A stretch of 64,000 bases of DNA from Vibrio ouci (lineage in GTDB: Bacteria > Pseudomonadota > Gammaproteobacteria > Enterobacterales > Vibrionaceae): assembly GCF_004551525.1 (NCBI RefSeq), contig NZ_SATR01000014.1, positions 57,917 to 121,916 of the forward strand. Direction: 5' to 3'. The notes below the pieces were generated by a model. It saw only the letters and a list, made by a program, of their open reading frames with translations, did not search any database and was not told the origin of the DNA. The first letter of the stretch is position 1, and every line of letters begins with the position of its first letter. Both the position numbers and the translations under genes were made by a program. This document shows, in pieces, positions 55,497 to 63,918 of this stretch.

Positions 55497-55760
55497 ATGC
55501 CTCAAAACCCTTTCGATCTCAAATCATTTATCTATAAATTCGATCAAAACACCCCAAAACAACCACTAACACTAATAATTACAAACTCTGAAAAACAACA
55601 AAAAATCCAAATAAAAACCCAATACATAAGCCATAACAAGAACACAAATAACTAATTAATATCAAATACTTAAACACAACCCCACGAAGAACAATCAACC
55701 TCAACCACACCAATAAACAACCCCAAACAACTCACCCTAAAATCATCTGCAAATAAATAT
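55497..55760. other. G-depleted (A/C-rich) spacer upstream of betI
   Basis: From 55501 to 55740 only 7 of 240 bases on the + strand are G, whereas C and A are abundant. No convincing gene is present, and short frames through it are low-complexity. Read on the + strand it has the C-over-G imbalance of a rho utilisation site. Read on the - strand it would be a G/U-rich, C-poor upstream region for betI. The rest of the 473-base gap to 55923 holds the terminator at 55872-55909 and nothing else clear. Confidence 0.6.
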
Positions 55761-55871
55761 TTAGAACGCGAAACATTTTTCTAGTTAAACAGCTCTTAGC
55801 CGCTAAACCGTCAGCAAGACCTGAACAATAGTGAGGGCAATTATTCACACCAGTGGCCAATCTCGCGACAC

Positions 55872-55909
55872 AAAAAAATGCCCCAGAATGAGCTGATCAA
55901 ACTGGGGCA
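55872..55909 (-). terminator. Rho-independent terminator of the MBL-fold gene
   Basis: On the minus strand TGCCCCAG pairs with CTGGGGCA around a 15-base loop, followed by seven T's. It lies 15 bases past the MBL-fold stop. Confidence 0.85.
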
Positions 55910-55923
55910 AATTTATGTTCAAA

Positions 55924-56718
55924 CTAGTGCGGCGAATGACACGCGGTAAGATTGAACTCTAGCGCAGGCTTAAGCAATTTTGGCGGCGGGAGCTGTCCAT
56001 CACGACCTTCTCTTATTTCGACAAATTGCGCGCGAGTGGTGAGCTCATCCAACATGACATTGTCGTGTTTTTCTTCACCAATCGTGGTTTTAAAATGGAG
56101 GTTTTCGACCTTATCTGGGTAGTTGTGGCACAGATAGACGTCGGTACTGTCTTTTAGCTCATAAAGCTTTCGAATTGACTCAAACATCTTCTCGGCACTG
56201 CCTCCAGGGAAGTCTGCACGACCAGTACCGTGATAAAACAATGAATCGCCGACAAACAACGCATCACCAATTTTAAACGTTAAATCTGACGGTGTATGAC
56301 CCGGCGTACTCATCACCTCTAAATGGGAATTGCCGAAGTCCATTTCTTCATTCTCCAATAAGAAATGCTCGAAGTGGTATAGCTCGCTAAGGCAAAGATC
56401 GCCTTTCCATTGTGCGTAGACTTCTTTCACCCCTTCAGAGACGTAAATTGGCGCGTCTAGGTGCTGACTAAGATAGAACGAGCCAGACAGGTGGTCGGCA
56501 TGAATGTGGGTTTCTAAAATAGCGACGATATGGAGTTGCTCCGCCTTAATGTGCGAAATAATCTCATGTGCCGATTCGTAACTTATTTTATCTAAATCAA
56601 GATCATAGTCGGCCACAGGATCTATAATAATCGCTTCATTGGTATCGCCATCAGCGACAACGTAGCTAATTGTCCCAGAGCTGGGATGGAAGAAATGTTG
56701 AATATTCTGAGATGCCAT
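55924..56718 (-). CDS. Metallo-beta-lactamase-fold hydrolase (persulfide dioxygenase/glyoxalase II-like)
   Basis: This 264-residue protein has the MBL metal motif 'LETHIHADHLSG' and the downstream ligands in 'MSTPGHTPSDLTF' and 'FVGDSLFYHGTGRADFPGG', and a final 'YLCHNYPD'. The GRADFPGG block is typical of ETHE1-like persulfide dioxygenases and related BlhII proteins rather than classical glyoxalase II. It is cytoplasmic. GAGGGGG lies upstream of ATG. It is monocistronic with its own terminator. The substrate may be glutathione persulfide, as family inference. Confidence 0.85.
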   Translation of the reverse strand: MASQNIQHFFHPSSGTISYVVADGDTNEAIIIDPVADYDLDLDKISYESAHEIISHIKAEQLHIVAILETHIHADHLSGSFYLSQHLDAPIYVSEGVKEVYAQWKGDLCLSELYHFEHFLLENEEMDFGNSHLEVMSTPGHTPSDLTFKIGDALFVGDSLFYHGTGRADFPGGSAEKMFESIRKLYELKDSTDVYLCHNYPDKVENLHFKTTIGEEKHDNVMLDELTTRAQFVEIREGRDGQLPPPKLLKPALEFNLTACHSPH

Positions 56719-56812
56719 TTTGCCCCCTCAGGAAAACGCTTCCTTATTTAATAACAAGACACTCAACAATATTCAGTGTAGCCGCTCGGATCCTCTTTGA
56801 AGGGTAGAAAAT

Positions 56813-56846
56813 AAAAAAGGCTCCGATGCCAAGCAGCGGAGCCTTT
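56813..56846 (-). terminator. Rho-independent terminator of the flavoprotein gene
   Basis: On the minus strand AAAGGCTCCG pairs with CGGAGCCTTT around an eleven-base loop, followed by six T's. It lies 20 bases past the flavoprotein stop. Confidence 0.88.
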
Positions 56847-56865
56847 CAAATCATGGTGTTAGCAA

Positions 56866-58482
56866 TTAAGCATTTTCTGCGTCTTCAACCATCGCTTTAG
56901 ATAGCGCTTCCGCAACCTTGATGCCGTCAATACCTGCCGACAAGATACCGCCTGCGTAACCTGCGCCCTCACCTGCTGGGAAGAAGCCTTTTAGGTTAAC
57001 ACTCTGGAAGTCTTTACCACGCTTGATACACACTGGTGAAGATGTACGAGTCTCTACGCCTGTCAGTAGACCATCGTCCGATGCAAAGCCTTTGATCTTC
57101 TTGTCGAACGCTGGAATCGCTTCACGAATCGCTTCGATTGCGAAATCCGGTAGCGCTTTAGAGATATCTGTTAGGTGGATACCCGGAGTGAATGACGGCT
57201 GAACATCACCAATCTCACTAGGATCGCGACCTTTCAGGAAGTCACCAATCTTCTGCGCTGGCGCATCGTAGTTTTCACCACCAAGAACATAAGCACCTGA
57301 CTCAAGCTCACGCTGGAAACGGATACCTGCTAGTGGGTCACCTGGGTAATCACGCTCTGGGTCGATGCCGACAACGATAGCGCTGTTTGCGTTACGCTCT
57401 GAACGAGAGTATTGGCTCATGCCATTCGTTACTACGCGGCCTTCTTCAGACGTTGCAGCAACCACAGTACCACCTGGACACATACAGAAGCTGTACACAG
57501 TACGACCATTCTTACAGTGGTGAACCAGTTTATAGTCCGCCGCGCCAAGGATAGGGTTACCCGCATTTTTACCAAAACGAGCTTCGTCGATCATTGACTG
57601 CTTATGTTCGATACGGAAACCAACCGAGAAAGGTTTTGCTTCCATGTAAACGCCGCGCTCATGTAGCATTTCGAATGTATCACGCGCACTGTGACCAACA
57701 GCAAGTACCACGTAGCGAGATTTGATCTCTTCGCCGTTTGATAGCGTTAGACCTGTAATTTGCTCGCCATCCATATGGATATCATCAACACGAGTGCTAA
57801 AGCGGATTTCACCACCCAGTTCGATGATTTTCGCACGCATTTTCTCGATCATCGTAACCAGTTTGAAAGTACCGATGTGCGGCTTACTTACGTACATGAT
57901 CTCTTCTGGAGCGCCTGCGGCTACAAATTCAGTCGTCACCTTTCGGCCGTAGAAGTTTGGATCTTTAATTTGGCTGTATAGCTTACCGTCAGAGAATGTA
58001 CCTGCACCACCTTCACCAAACTGTACGTTTGATTCAGTGTTCAGTGTACGCTTACGCCAGAAGCCAAACGTATCTTTAGTACGTTCACGCACTTCTTTAC
58101 CACGCTCAACCACGATAGGTTTAAAGCCTGATTGCGCAAGAATCAGCGCAGCAAATAGACCACATGGGCCAAAGCCGATAACGACTGGACGCTCTGTTAG
58201 GTTCTCTGGCGCTTTCGCAACGAACTTGTACTCCATGTCTGGAGTCTCTTTTACGTGCGGGTCACTAACGAATTGCTCTAACAGCTCAGCTTCATTTTCA
58301 ACGATCACGTCTAACGTGTAGATAAGTAGGATGTTGGCTTTTTTACGAGCATCGTAGCCACGTCTAAATACATTGTAAGAGATGACTTGGTCTTCAGAGA
58401 TGCCAAGTTTCTTGGTGATGGCAGCAGTTAGTGCCTCTTCCTCGTGATCAAGAGGAAGCTTGATTTCATTTAAACGTATCAT
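56866..58482 (-). CDS. FAD-dependent NAD(P)-type oxidoreductase (COG2509)
   Basis: This 538-residue flavoprotein has an N-terminal helical domain (about 90 residues, 'YNVFRRGYDARKKANILLIYTLDV') and then an FAD motif 'VVIGFGPCGLFAALILAQSGFKPIVVERG'. A conserved 'SFCMCPGGTVVAATSEEGRVVTNGMSQYSR' block contains Cys residues. The C-terminus is 'GFFPAGEGAGYAGGILSAGIDGIKVAEAL'. It belongs to a widespread group without a settled reaction. It diverges from ferredoxin over 222 bases. ATG 58482 has only a weak GAGA site. Confidence 0.9.
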   Translation of the reverse strand: MIRLNEIKLPLDHEEEALTAAITKKLGISEDQVISYNVFRRGYDARKKANILLIYTLDVIVENEAELLEQFVSDPHVKETPDMEYKFVAKAPENLTERPVVIGFGPCGLFAALILAQSGFKPIVVERGKEVRERTKDTFGFWRKRTLNTESNVQFGEGGAGTFSDGKLYSQIKDPNFYGRKVTTEFVAAGAPEEIMYVSKPHIGTFKLVTMIEKMRAKIIELGGEIRFSTRVDDIHMDGEQITGLTLSNGEEIKSRYVVLAVGHSARDTFEMLHERGVYMEAKPFSVGFRIEHKQSMIDEARFGKNAGNPILGAADYKLVHHCKNGRTVYSFCMCPGGTVVAATSEEGRVVTNGMSQYSRSERNANSAIVVGIDPERDYPGDPLAGIRFQRELESGAYVLGGENYDAPAQKIGDFLKGRDPSEIGDVQPSFTPGIHLTDISKALPDFAIEAIREAIPAFDKKIKGFASDDGLLTGVETRTSSPVCIKRGKDFQSVNLKGFFPAGEGAGYAGGILSAGIDGIKVAEALSKAMVEDAENA

Positions 58483-58704
58483 GTTGATGTCTCGTATCGA
58501 TAGGTGTCTTAGCCAAAACCGTTTGACGAACGGTCAGCTCACAATGGCGCGCATTTTACGAGAAATTGGTTTGTCTGTCATACTAATTCATAGTTAGGAA
58601 ATAACATTCCCGATTTAGGATATTGAATTTTGGCTTAGGATGAGTATTATCCCCTATCTTCAAATTCACTCGGTCAACTGGCCTTAAACTTAAGAGCATT
58701 CATC

Positions 58705-59028
58705 ATGGCGTTTGTCGTAACTGATAACTGTATCCAATGTAAATACACTGACTGTGTCGCTGTATGCCCGGCAGATGCGTTTCATGAAGGTCCAAACTTT
58801 ATGGTCATCAACCCAATCGAGTGTATCGATTGTGGTCTGTGTGTTGATGAATGTGACGCTCACGCGATCTTCCAAGAAGATGAAGTGCCAGACGATCAAA
58901 CTCTCTTCATTGAGTTAAATGCTGAGCTAGCCGAACTATGGCCAGTACAAACCGAAGTAAAACCAGCGATGGATGAAGCAGAAAAGTGGAATGGTGTGCC
59001 TGATAAATTGGGCATGTTAGAAAAGTAA
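58705..59028 (+). CDS. fdxA: 7Fe ferredoxin (FdxA)
   Basis: This 107-residue ferredoxin carries C9, C12, C17 and C21 followed by Pro, and a second set C40, C43, C46 and C50. As in Azotobacter FdI, the pattern fits one [3Fe-4S] and one [4Fe-4S] cluster. It carries electrons in the cytoplasm. A partial second copy of its 3' end occurs at 63671-63712. A strong terminator follows the stop. Confidence 0.95.
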   Translation: MAFVVTDNCIQCKYTDCVAVCPADAFHEGPNFMVINPIECIDCGLCVDECDAHAIFQEDEVPDDQTLFIELNAELAELWPVQTEVKPAMDEAEKWNGVPDKLGMLEK

Positions 59029-59059
59029 TTAGCACATTTCTGCGCAAACTAGATACACA

Positions 59060-59094
59060 AAGAGGGCTGACAGTAATTGTCAGCCCTCTTTTCG
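59060..59094 (+). terminator. Rho-independent terminator of fdxA
   Basis: AAGAGGGCTGACA (59060-59072) pairs with TGTCAGCCCTCTT (59078-59090) around a five-base loop, with T's after. The copy of this region at 63.7 kb retains a related hairpin. Confidence 0.9.
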
Positions 59095-59113
59095 TTCTTG
59101 CGGTACCTAAAGA

Positions 59114-59485
59114 CTACCTTTCGCCCAACACTTCAAATTCATCATAAGTTAGGCGTGCTTTGCCATCGTCTTGCATCGTCCAAACTTCTTTATGAACCAC
59201 ACCGAAGGCTTTGTTCATCGTCCATTTCGAAGCCAAAATGTAGCTCTTCTCGTCGACCTTCTCCCAAGTTGTTTCTTGGTAGGCAACCTCTGAAAAGCCC
59301 TGAACCATAATGTTTTGCCAAAACGCTTGGATTTGTTCGCGGCCTTCAAACGTACCAAATGGTTTCGCCACCATGGTTGTGCCTTCGGCATATTGCTCTG
59401 CACAGCCTTTTGCATTTTGGCTGTTAAACGCTACTTTCCAAGCTTCAATACCCGCTTGGCATGCTACTAATACTGAATCGTTCAT
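59114..59485 (-). CDS. SnoaL-like (NTF2-fold) protein
   Basis: This 123-residue protein has an NTF2-like pattern: 'AWKVAFNSQNAKGCAEQYAEGTTMVAKPFGTFEGREQIQAFWQNIM' and 'KWTMNKAFGVVHKEVWTM'. ATG 59485 (MNDSVLVACQAG) is chosen because AAGG sites lie upstream and the earlier codons are atypical. Such proteins are small isomerase-like or binding domains of varied function. It diverges from a LysR gene (59651) and may be its target. Confidence 0.8.
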   Translation of the reverse strand: MNDSVLVACQAGIEAWKVAFNSQNAKGCAEQYAEGTTMVAKPFGTFEGREQIQAFWQNIMVQGFSEVAYQETTWEKVDEKSYILASKWTMNKAFGVVHKEVWTMQDDGKARLTYDEFEVLGER

Positions 59486-59650
59486 TTTCCTTACCTTCTC
59501 TGCTGTCTGGTCAAACCCAATCCACGGTTTCACTTGTGTGTGATAAGTCAGAAACCTTTGGGTCGTCTTTCGAATGAACTCAATATAGGCTTATTAATTA
59601 GCCTGAAAAACAATATAATTAGAAAACACAGTTCCAGAAAAGCAAACAAT
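59486..59650. promoter_or_regulatory. Divergent SnoaL/LysR promoter region
   Basis: AGGCT (59587-59591) and AGCCT (59600-59604) form an inverted repeat. CAATATA occurs at 59581-59587 and 59611-59617, 30 bases apart. These are candidate LysR sites. Confidence 0.4.
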
Positions 59651-60514
59651 ATGAACAAACATAAACAGATGCTGATCTTTAAAACGATCGTAGAGGCAGG
59701 ATCTATCACCAAGGCCGCTGAAAAACTGGGACTGTCTAAGTCGGTTTTAAGCACTCATCTAAAGCAACTAGAAAGCAGTCTAGAACTGGTATTGCTCAAA
59801 CGAACAACTAGGCAACAGTCGCTCACTCCTGCGGGGGAAAAGTTCTATGCGCACTGCGTATCCATGAACGATATTGTCTCTTTAGCATGGGACGACATCC
59901 GACGCTTTTCGTCTGAGCCATCTGGCACTCTCGCCATCACCGCCCCAAATGCTCTGATGGAACATTTACTCATCCCTGCCCTATCTGAGGCGTTTCAACC
60001 GTTCCCAAAAGTGTCACTCAAACTCATCGCCGATGACCATAAACTGGCGCTGATGAAAAATGATATTGATTTGGCAATTCGAGTCGGTAGCTCACCGGAC
60101 AGTAACTACAAACAGAAAAAGATTGGCGAGTTCAAAGACTGGTTATGCCAAGCTAACTCGACTCAAACAACGCCCGTCGAGAACCGTTATATAGCCAATC
60201 AGTGGCAAGGGAATATCATCAAACACAATGTCACTCATTGTGTTACTAAGGAAAAGCTCACTTGGGAATTTCCTGCCCATCATCAAGCTAACAGCATTAA
60301 TCAGGTCGCTTTAATGGTGGAACAAGGCTTAGGTATAGGGTTAATCCCAGAGTTTATTGCGATGAAGAATCCCAACATTGAACGCTATCAACCAGACTAT
60401 GATCTTGCGAAAAATAGCGTCTATGCGTTGCACCCTTACACCGGCCCGATGCCAAAATCTGTGCAATTGGCTATTAACTCCATCGAGAAAAAGCTAAGCG
60501 AAATAACCGTGTAA
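59651..60514 (+). CDS. LysR-family regulator
   Basis: This 287-residue protein starts at ATG 59651 (MNKHKQMLIFKTIVEAGSITKAAEKLGLSKSVLSTHLKQLE), which opens the helix-turn-helix. The frame stays open 39 codons upstream but that part matches nothing. The effector domain follows from about residue 90. It diverges from the SnoaL-like gene and precedes an unknown secreted protein. Confidence 0.88.
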   Translation: MNKHKQMLIFKTIVEAGSITKAAEKLGLSKSVLSTHLKQLESSLELVLLKRTTRQQSLTPAGEKFYAHCVSMNDIVSLAWDDIRRFSSEPSGTLAITAPNALMEHLLIPALSEAFQPFPKVSLKLIADDHKLALMKNDIDLAIRVGSSPDSNYKQKKIGEFKDWLCQANSTQTTPVENRYIANQWQGNIIKHNVTHCVTKEKLTWEFPAHHQANSINQVALMVEQGLGIGLIPEFIAMKNPNIERYQPDYDLAKNSVYALHPYTGPMPKSVQLAINSIEKKLSEITV

Positions 60515-60600
60515 AGCCATTTACCTACCCCAAAGTCCCTATTAGCGATAAATAAATTATCACCAATAATTTGTCTCCAATAACGTCCTCTTGTTGACTG

Positions 60601-60648
60601 GATAACCTCGAACGAGTTTGGTACATAAATGTACTGAACTCCGTTATC
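60601..60648 (+). repeat. Long nested inverted repeat before the secreted protein
   Basis: GATAAC (60601-60606) pairs with GTTATC (60643-60648), and the inner arms GTACAT and ATGTAC around AA (60621-60634) form a perfect dyad, with further pairing of GAGTT and AACTC. It ends 12 bases before the ribosome site of the gene at 60673 and may be an operator or mRNA structure. Confidence 0.6.
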
Positions 60649-60672
60649 TCATCCCTGTTTAAGGAGACTACT

Positions 60673-61494
60673 ATGATGATGCGGTGGCTTGCTTTTATCC
60701 CTATCCTACTGTGGACCAGTTTTACCCTAGCCTCAGATCGTACTACCGAAGTTCTGTTTCTATCACACCAAAACGTATCACTCTGTATGCCACCTTTCGA
60801 TATGCAAGATGGCGACGAGTATCGATGCGGTAAAGAGTCTGAACCATATATATTTCAATCAGAGTGCTTAACGGACTTCGACACCGCCTACCCTTGCACT
60901 TCGATACTCACTACGGTTACGGGCTCACCAAACCTTTCAAGAGAAGAGTTCGAGGCTCAAGTTGTCGATTTATATGACAACTATGGCCAAAAAATTCGAC
61001 AATTTATCTACAACGAAGGAAAAAAAGTCCAGTTGCCAGAAGCGATGATTAACCAACTTGTGTATGAGGAGTTTAATGAGGTATATCAGGGAGGACGTTT
61101 TAACTCAAATGAGAGTGATGACATCAGTCACGTCGAGTCAGCTGAGAGTACATTGTCCACTTACCCTCAACTCTATGCCTACACCAGCAGCCGGTACCGA
61201 GCGAGAGTTAATAGCAATATCGTTCTATCCAGTAGTCACCGCTATTATGGCCATGCGCAACGAAGTGGCCGCTACCGATTTACTAGTCACCTAAATGCGG
61301 GCAATAGTACCAGTAGGAGCGCTCACAACGAGTACTCTCTACGAAAAGGTCAGTATTTCAATCAACGTCACCGCATTGTGCTGACGACCGTATATAGGGG
61401 TACAGGTGACTGGATAACCACGGCAAGCTCTCGCTTATCGGGTGCGATGATTGGTCATATATCAGATAGAGGCAGAGTTCACGTGACCCAATAG
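60673..61494 (+). CDS. Secreted protein of unknown function
   Basis: This 273-residue protein has a signal peptide (about residues 1-21, MMMRWLAFIPILLWTSFTLAS). AAGGAG is six bases before the first of three tandem ATG codons. The mature N-terminus has four Cys in about 40 residues ('SLCMPPFDMQDGDEYRCGKE', later 'SECLTDF' and 'YPCTS') that may form two disulfides. The C-terminal half is rich in Ser, Arg, Tyr and His and looks beta-rich. I do not recognise a family. It stands between two LysR genes with a long inverted repeat upstream. Confidence 0.75.
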   Translation: MMMRWLAFIPILLWTSFTLASDRTTEVLFLSHQNVSLCMPPFDMQDGDEYRCGKESEPYIFQSECLTDFDTAYPCTSILTTVTGSPNLSREEFEAQVVDLYDNYGQKIRQFIYNEGKKVQLPEAMINQLVYEEFNEVYQGGRFNSNESDDISHVESAESTLSTYPQLYAYTSSRYRARVNSNIVLSSSHRYYGHAQRSGRYRFTSHLNAGNSTSRSAHNEYSLRKGQYFNQRHRIVLTTVYRGTGDWITTASSRLSGAMIGHISDRGRVHVTQ

Positions 61495-61550
61495 ACACTT
61501 CAGTTTCTGCTAGGTTATGTCGGCGACTCTGCTTGCTAGCAAAGCTTCAC

Positions 61551-62450
61551 CTAAACTCGATAGTCGTAGCGCTTAAACCACTGCTCAAAGAACTCGATAA
61601 ACTTATATACCTTTAGGGGTGTATAAGTTCGCTCTGGGTACACAAGACTGATGGTAATCTTACCCTCTTGATAATTTGGCAATAACGACACCAACCTATT
61701 TTGCTCAAGCATTCCTGTTTGCGAGGGCTTAGGCAGAAAGCCCATTCCCGTTCCTTGCTCGACAATATGACGAACGATCGCTGTGCTATTCACTTTAACC
61801 CTACGATTAAACGTCACCTGTTCAACCTTACCTTGCTTTTCAAATGTGAAGGTACTTGTTCGTGCATTACGATGAGAAATTAACTGATGATTAGTCAGCT
61901 CAGCCGCCGTTTTGGGGTGGCCATACTCAGCTAAATACTCCGGAGAAGCCATCAAGTGAATCCCCAAATCACCTATTCGTTTATAGATGAGCGTAGAGTC
62001 CGGAAATTCTGCACTGGCCCGAATACAAACATCGAAGCCTTCTTCGACCATATCAACAAAGCGATCTTCAACCGAAATATCTAGCTCAATCTCAGGATAC
62101 TGTTTTAAAAAACCTGCACATAGATTAGCGCTGTCTCGATCGCCCAGAACACTCGGCATACTCACTCGCAGTAACCCTGAAGGTGTTCCTCTCAGCTCGG
62201 CGATTTCACTTTCCGCAATCGACAATTGAGTGACTATTTTTCGGCAATGTTTAAGAAATGATTGGCCCGACTCAGTCAACGTTAGAACACGCGTGGTTCT
62301 TTGCAATAAACGAGTACCGAGGGATTTCTCCAATGCCGAAATCTGTTTGCTCACATAAGAAGGTGTGGTGTTTAGCTCATCGGCTGTTTTTGAAAAATTT
62401 CCCGTTTCGGTCACCCGAATGAATATCCGCATTGCGTTGAGCTTGTCCAT
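61551..62450 (-). CDS. LysR-family regulator, divergent from quinone-reductase-like gene
   Basis: This 299-residue protein has an N-terminal helix-turn-helix ('GNFSKTADELNTTPSYVSKQISALEKSLGTRLLQRTTR') and effector domain start 'GLLRVSMPSVLGDRDSA'. It belongs to the large AaeR/DsdC-like LysR group common beside oxidoreductases. The 114-base region to the divergent enzyme gene has a perfect dyad at 62471-62483. Confidence 0.9.
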   Translation of the reverse strand: MDKLNAMRIFIRVTETGNFSKTADELNTTPSYVSKQISALEKSLGTRLLQRTTRVLTLTESGQSFLKHCRKIVTQLSIAESEIAELRGTPSGLLRVSMPSVLGDRDSANLCAGFLKQYPEIELDISVEDRFVDMVEEGFDVCIRASAEFPDSTLIYKRIGDLGIHLMASPEYLAEYGHPKTAAELTNHQLISHRNARTSTFTFEKQGKVEQVTFNRRVKVNSTAIVRHIVEQGTGMGFLPKPSQTGMLEQNRLVSLLPNYQEGKITISLVYPERTYTPLKVYKFIEFFEQWFKRYDYRV

Positions 62451-62470
62451 GCTTGCTGTCGCTTTATTTG

Positions 62471-62483
62471 TTCCAATATGGAA
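62471..62483. promoter_or_regulatory. LysR operator candidate TTCCAATATGGAA
   Basis: TTCCA and TGGAA form a perfect dyad around ATA, 21 bases from the LysR start and about 80 from the oxidoreductase start. The size and place fit a LysR recognition site. Confidence 0.5.
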
Positions 62484-62564
62484 AAACTGTTAACCAACAA
62501 GGTATGTTTATCAACCGAATAGGAATAAATACCATGACTCTCGATTCGTAAATGGAGAGACATC

Positions 62565-63485
62565 ATGAAAGCTGTTCAACTTAATGAAACAGGACGAGTA
62601 GAAATTCGAGATATCGCCGTTCCAGAACCAGAGCACGATGAGATTCTGATTAAAGTTGCGGCGGTCGGCATCAACCCTGTCGATTGGAAAATTGCGTCAG
62701 GGCAACTTGACCAGTTGATTAATCAACCCTTACCTCTCACCCTAGGCTGGGATGTAGCAGGGGAAGTGGTTCATGCAGGCAAAGGCTACCTTGCAGGAGA
62801 TAAAGTTTACGGCATGAAAGCCATCGGCCAAGAGGGTGCGCTATCGGAATACTGCACCATCAAGCGTTCACTGCTTTCACTTGCACCTAAGACCTTAGAT
62901 ATTGTAAAAGCGGCCTCTGTCCCTATGGTTAGCTTAACTAGCTGGCAAGCCTTATTCACAGCAGGAAACATTCGTCGCCATCAGCGTGTTCTAATTCAAG
63001 CGGGCGCCGGTGGGGTTGGTTCAATCGCGATTCAATTGGCCAAAATCATGGGGGCTTATGTAATTGCCACCACCTCGGCAAAAAATAGAGATTACGTACT
63101 TGATCTCGGTGCAGATGAAGTGATTGATTACCGGACAAGCAACATTATCGATGTCCTAAAAGACAACCCCGTTGATTTGGTTCTTGAATCTCAATCAGGG
63201 GAGTTTCAGCTCGAAGCGATTGAAGTGCTAAAACCAAAGGGAAAACTGGTGAGTATTTCGTGGATTCCGCCGGAAATCATAAAAGCCGCAGAGAGAAAAG
63301 GCGTCGAAACAGAGTTTGTTTTCGTTCAATACAATGCAGAGCATTTGCGTCACATTACCGACTTAATTGATGACGACCAGCTTAAAGTGACTATCAGTGG
63401 TCAATATCATTTCGAGGACATTGCTAAGGCTTACGATGAGAGTAAACAAGGCCGAGTGCGAGGGAAACTGGTCGCCACTTTCTAA
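62565..63485 (+). CDS. NADP-dependent quinone oxidoreductase-like enzyme (MDR family)
   Basis: This 306-residue medium-chain reductase has an N-terminal GroES-like domain ('MKAVQLNETGRVEIRDIAVPEPEHDEILIKVAAVGINPVDWKIASG') and a Rossmann block 'RVLIQAGAGGVGSIAIQLAKIMGAYVIATTSAKN'. No zinc-binding Cys cluster is visible, which places it with zinc-free quinone reductases. It is cytoplasmic. GGAGA precedes the ATG. It is probably induced by the divergent LysR regulator in response to an electrophile or quinone. Confidence 0.9.
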   Translation: MKAVQLNETGRVEIRDIAVPEPEHDEILIKVAAVGINPVDWKIASGQLDQLINQPLPLTLGWDVAGEVVHAGKGYLAGDKVYGMKAIGQEGALSEYCTIKRSLLSLAPKTLDIVKAASVPMVSLTSWQALFTAGNIRRHQRVLIQAGAGGVGSIAIQLAKIMGAYVIATTSAKNRDYVLDLGADEVIDYRTSNIIDVLKDNPVDLVLESQSGEFQLEAIEVLKPKGKLVSISWIPPEIIKAAERKGVETEFVFVQYNAEHLRHITDLIDDDQLKVTISGQYHFEDIAKAYDESKQGRVRGKLVATF

Positions 63486-63544
63486 TTCTTATGCCACATA
63501 ATCCGTAGACGATTACCTCATTTCTCTTATGTATGGAACCACAA

Positions 63545-63579
63545 AAGAAAAAGCGCAGTGATTGGCCATCACTGCGCTT
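63545..63579 (-). terminator. Rho-independent terminator of the former SpoU gene
   Basis: On the minus strand a 12-pair stem (AAGCGCAGTGAT with ATCACTGCGCTT) with a five-base loop is followed by a T-rich run. It stands 23 bases past the stop of the SpoU remnant, so the gene's 3' end is preserved. Confidence 0.85.
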
Positions 63580-63601
63580 CATTATGTTCTGAGGTTAGTC
63601 T

Positions 63602-63677
63602 TTAGCTGTGCTGACCGCGTAGGTTATCCAGAATAATGCCTGTCGCCATTGCTACGTTCAATGACTCAGCTGGAATG
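63602..63677 (-). pseudogene. C-terminal remnant of a SpoU/TrmH-type RNA methyltransferase
   Basis: On the minus strand the last codons read 'IPAESLNVAMATGIILDNL' to a stop at 63602-63604. The 'ESLNVAMATGI' motif is the conserved end of the SpoU fold, where the knot and SAM site lie. Upstream coding sequence is replaced by ferredoxin sequence at 63671. The lost part is most of the gene. Its terminator remains. Confidence 0.75.
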
Positions 63678-63712
63678 GTGTACCTGATAAATTAGGCATG
63701 TTAGAGAATTAG
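63671..63712 (+). pseudogene. Duplicate of the fdxA 3' end
   Basis: Fourteen codons ending in TAG read [13 protein letters not shown]. They match the last codons of fdxA at 58705-59028 with only a few base changes. No ferredoxin cluster sequence lies upstream. It begins at TGGAAT, which is also part of the SpoU remnant on the other strand. Confidence 0.8.
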
Positions 63713-63732
63713 CAAAAGCACAAAATTATGAA

Positions 63733-63763
63733 GGGCTGGCGTAATACGTCAGCCCTTTTTTAA
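63733..63763 (+). terminator. Terminator copied with the fdxA fragment
   Basis: AAGGGCTGgCGT pairs with ACGtCAGCCCTT around AAT and is followed by T's. It is the equivalent of the fdxA terminator at 59060, with a changed loop. Confidence 0.75.
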
Positions 63764-63860
63764 ATCGTCATCCTCAAGAACGAGGAACGAGTGAGTTGGG
63801 GATCTCTAAAAGTCTACTGCGGACTTTTGTTTGGACAGAAATGAGTTTCAGGAACCCCCC
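63764..63860. repeat. Probable dispersed intergenic repeat
   Basis: The stretch around GTCATCCTCAAGAACGAGGA followed by 'gagttggggatct' and 'gaaatgagtttcaggaa' has the look of a repeated intergenic element of Vibrio genomes. Only one copy lies in this window, so repetition cannot be shown here. It sits between the copied terminator and the insertion sequence. Confidence 0.4.
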
Positions 63861-63918
63861 TCTGGCAGGATAGTTGTCACTGTTAAAATTTAACCAGTTT
63901 GGGCGGTAAGAATGAATT

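Noticed and set aside
55434..55655. A 73-residue frame through the G-depleted spacer
   Set aside because: It is a low-complexity Lys/Asn/Gln-rich translation with no ribosome site and is best explained by the base skew.
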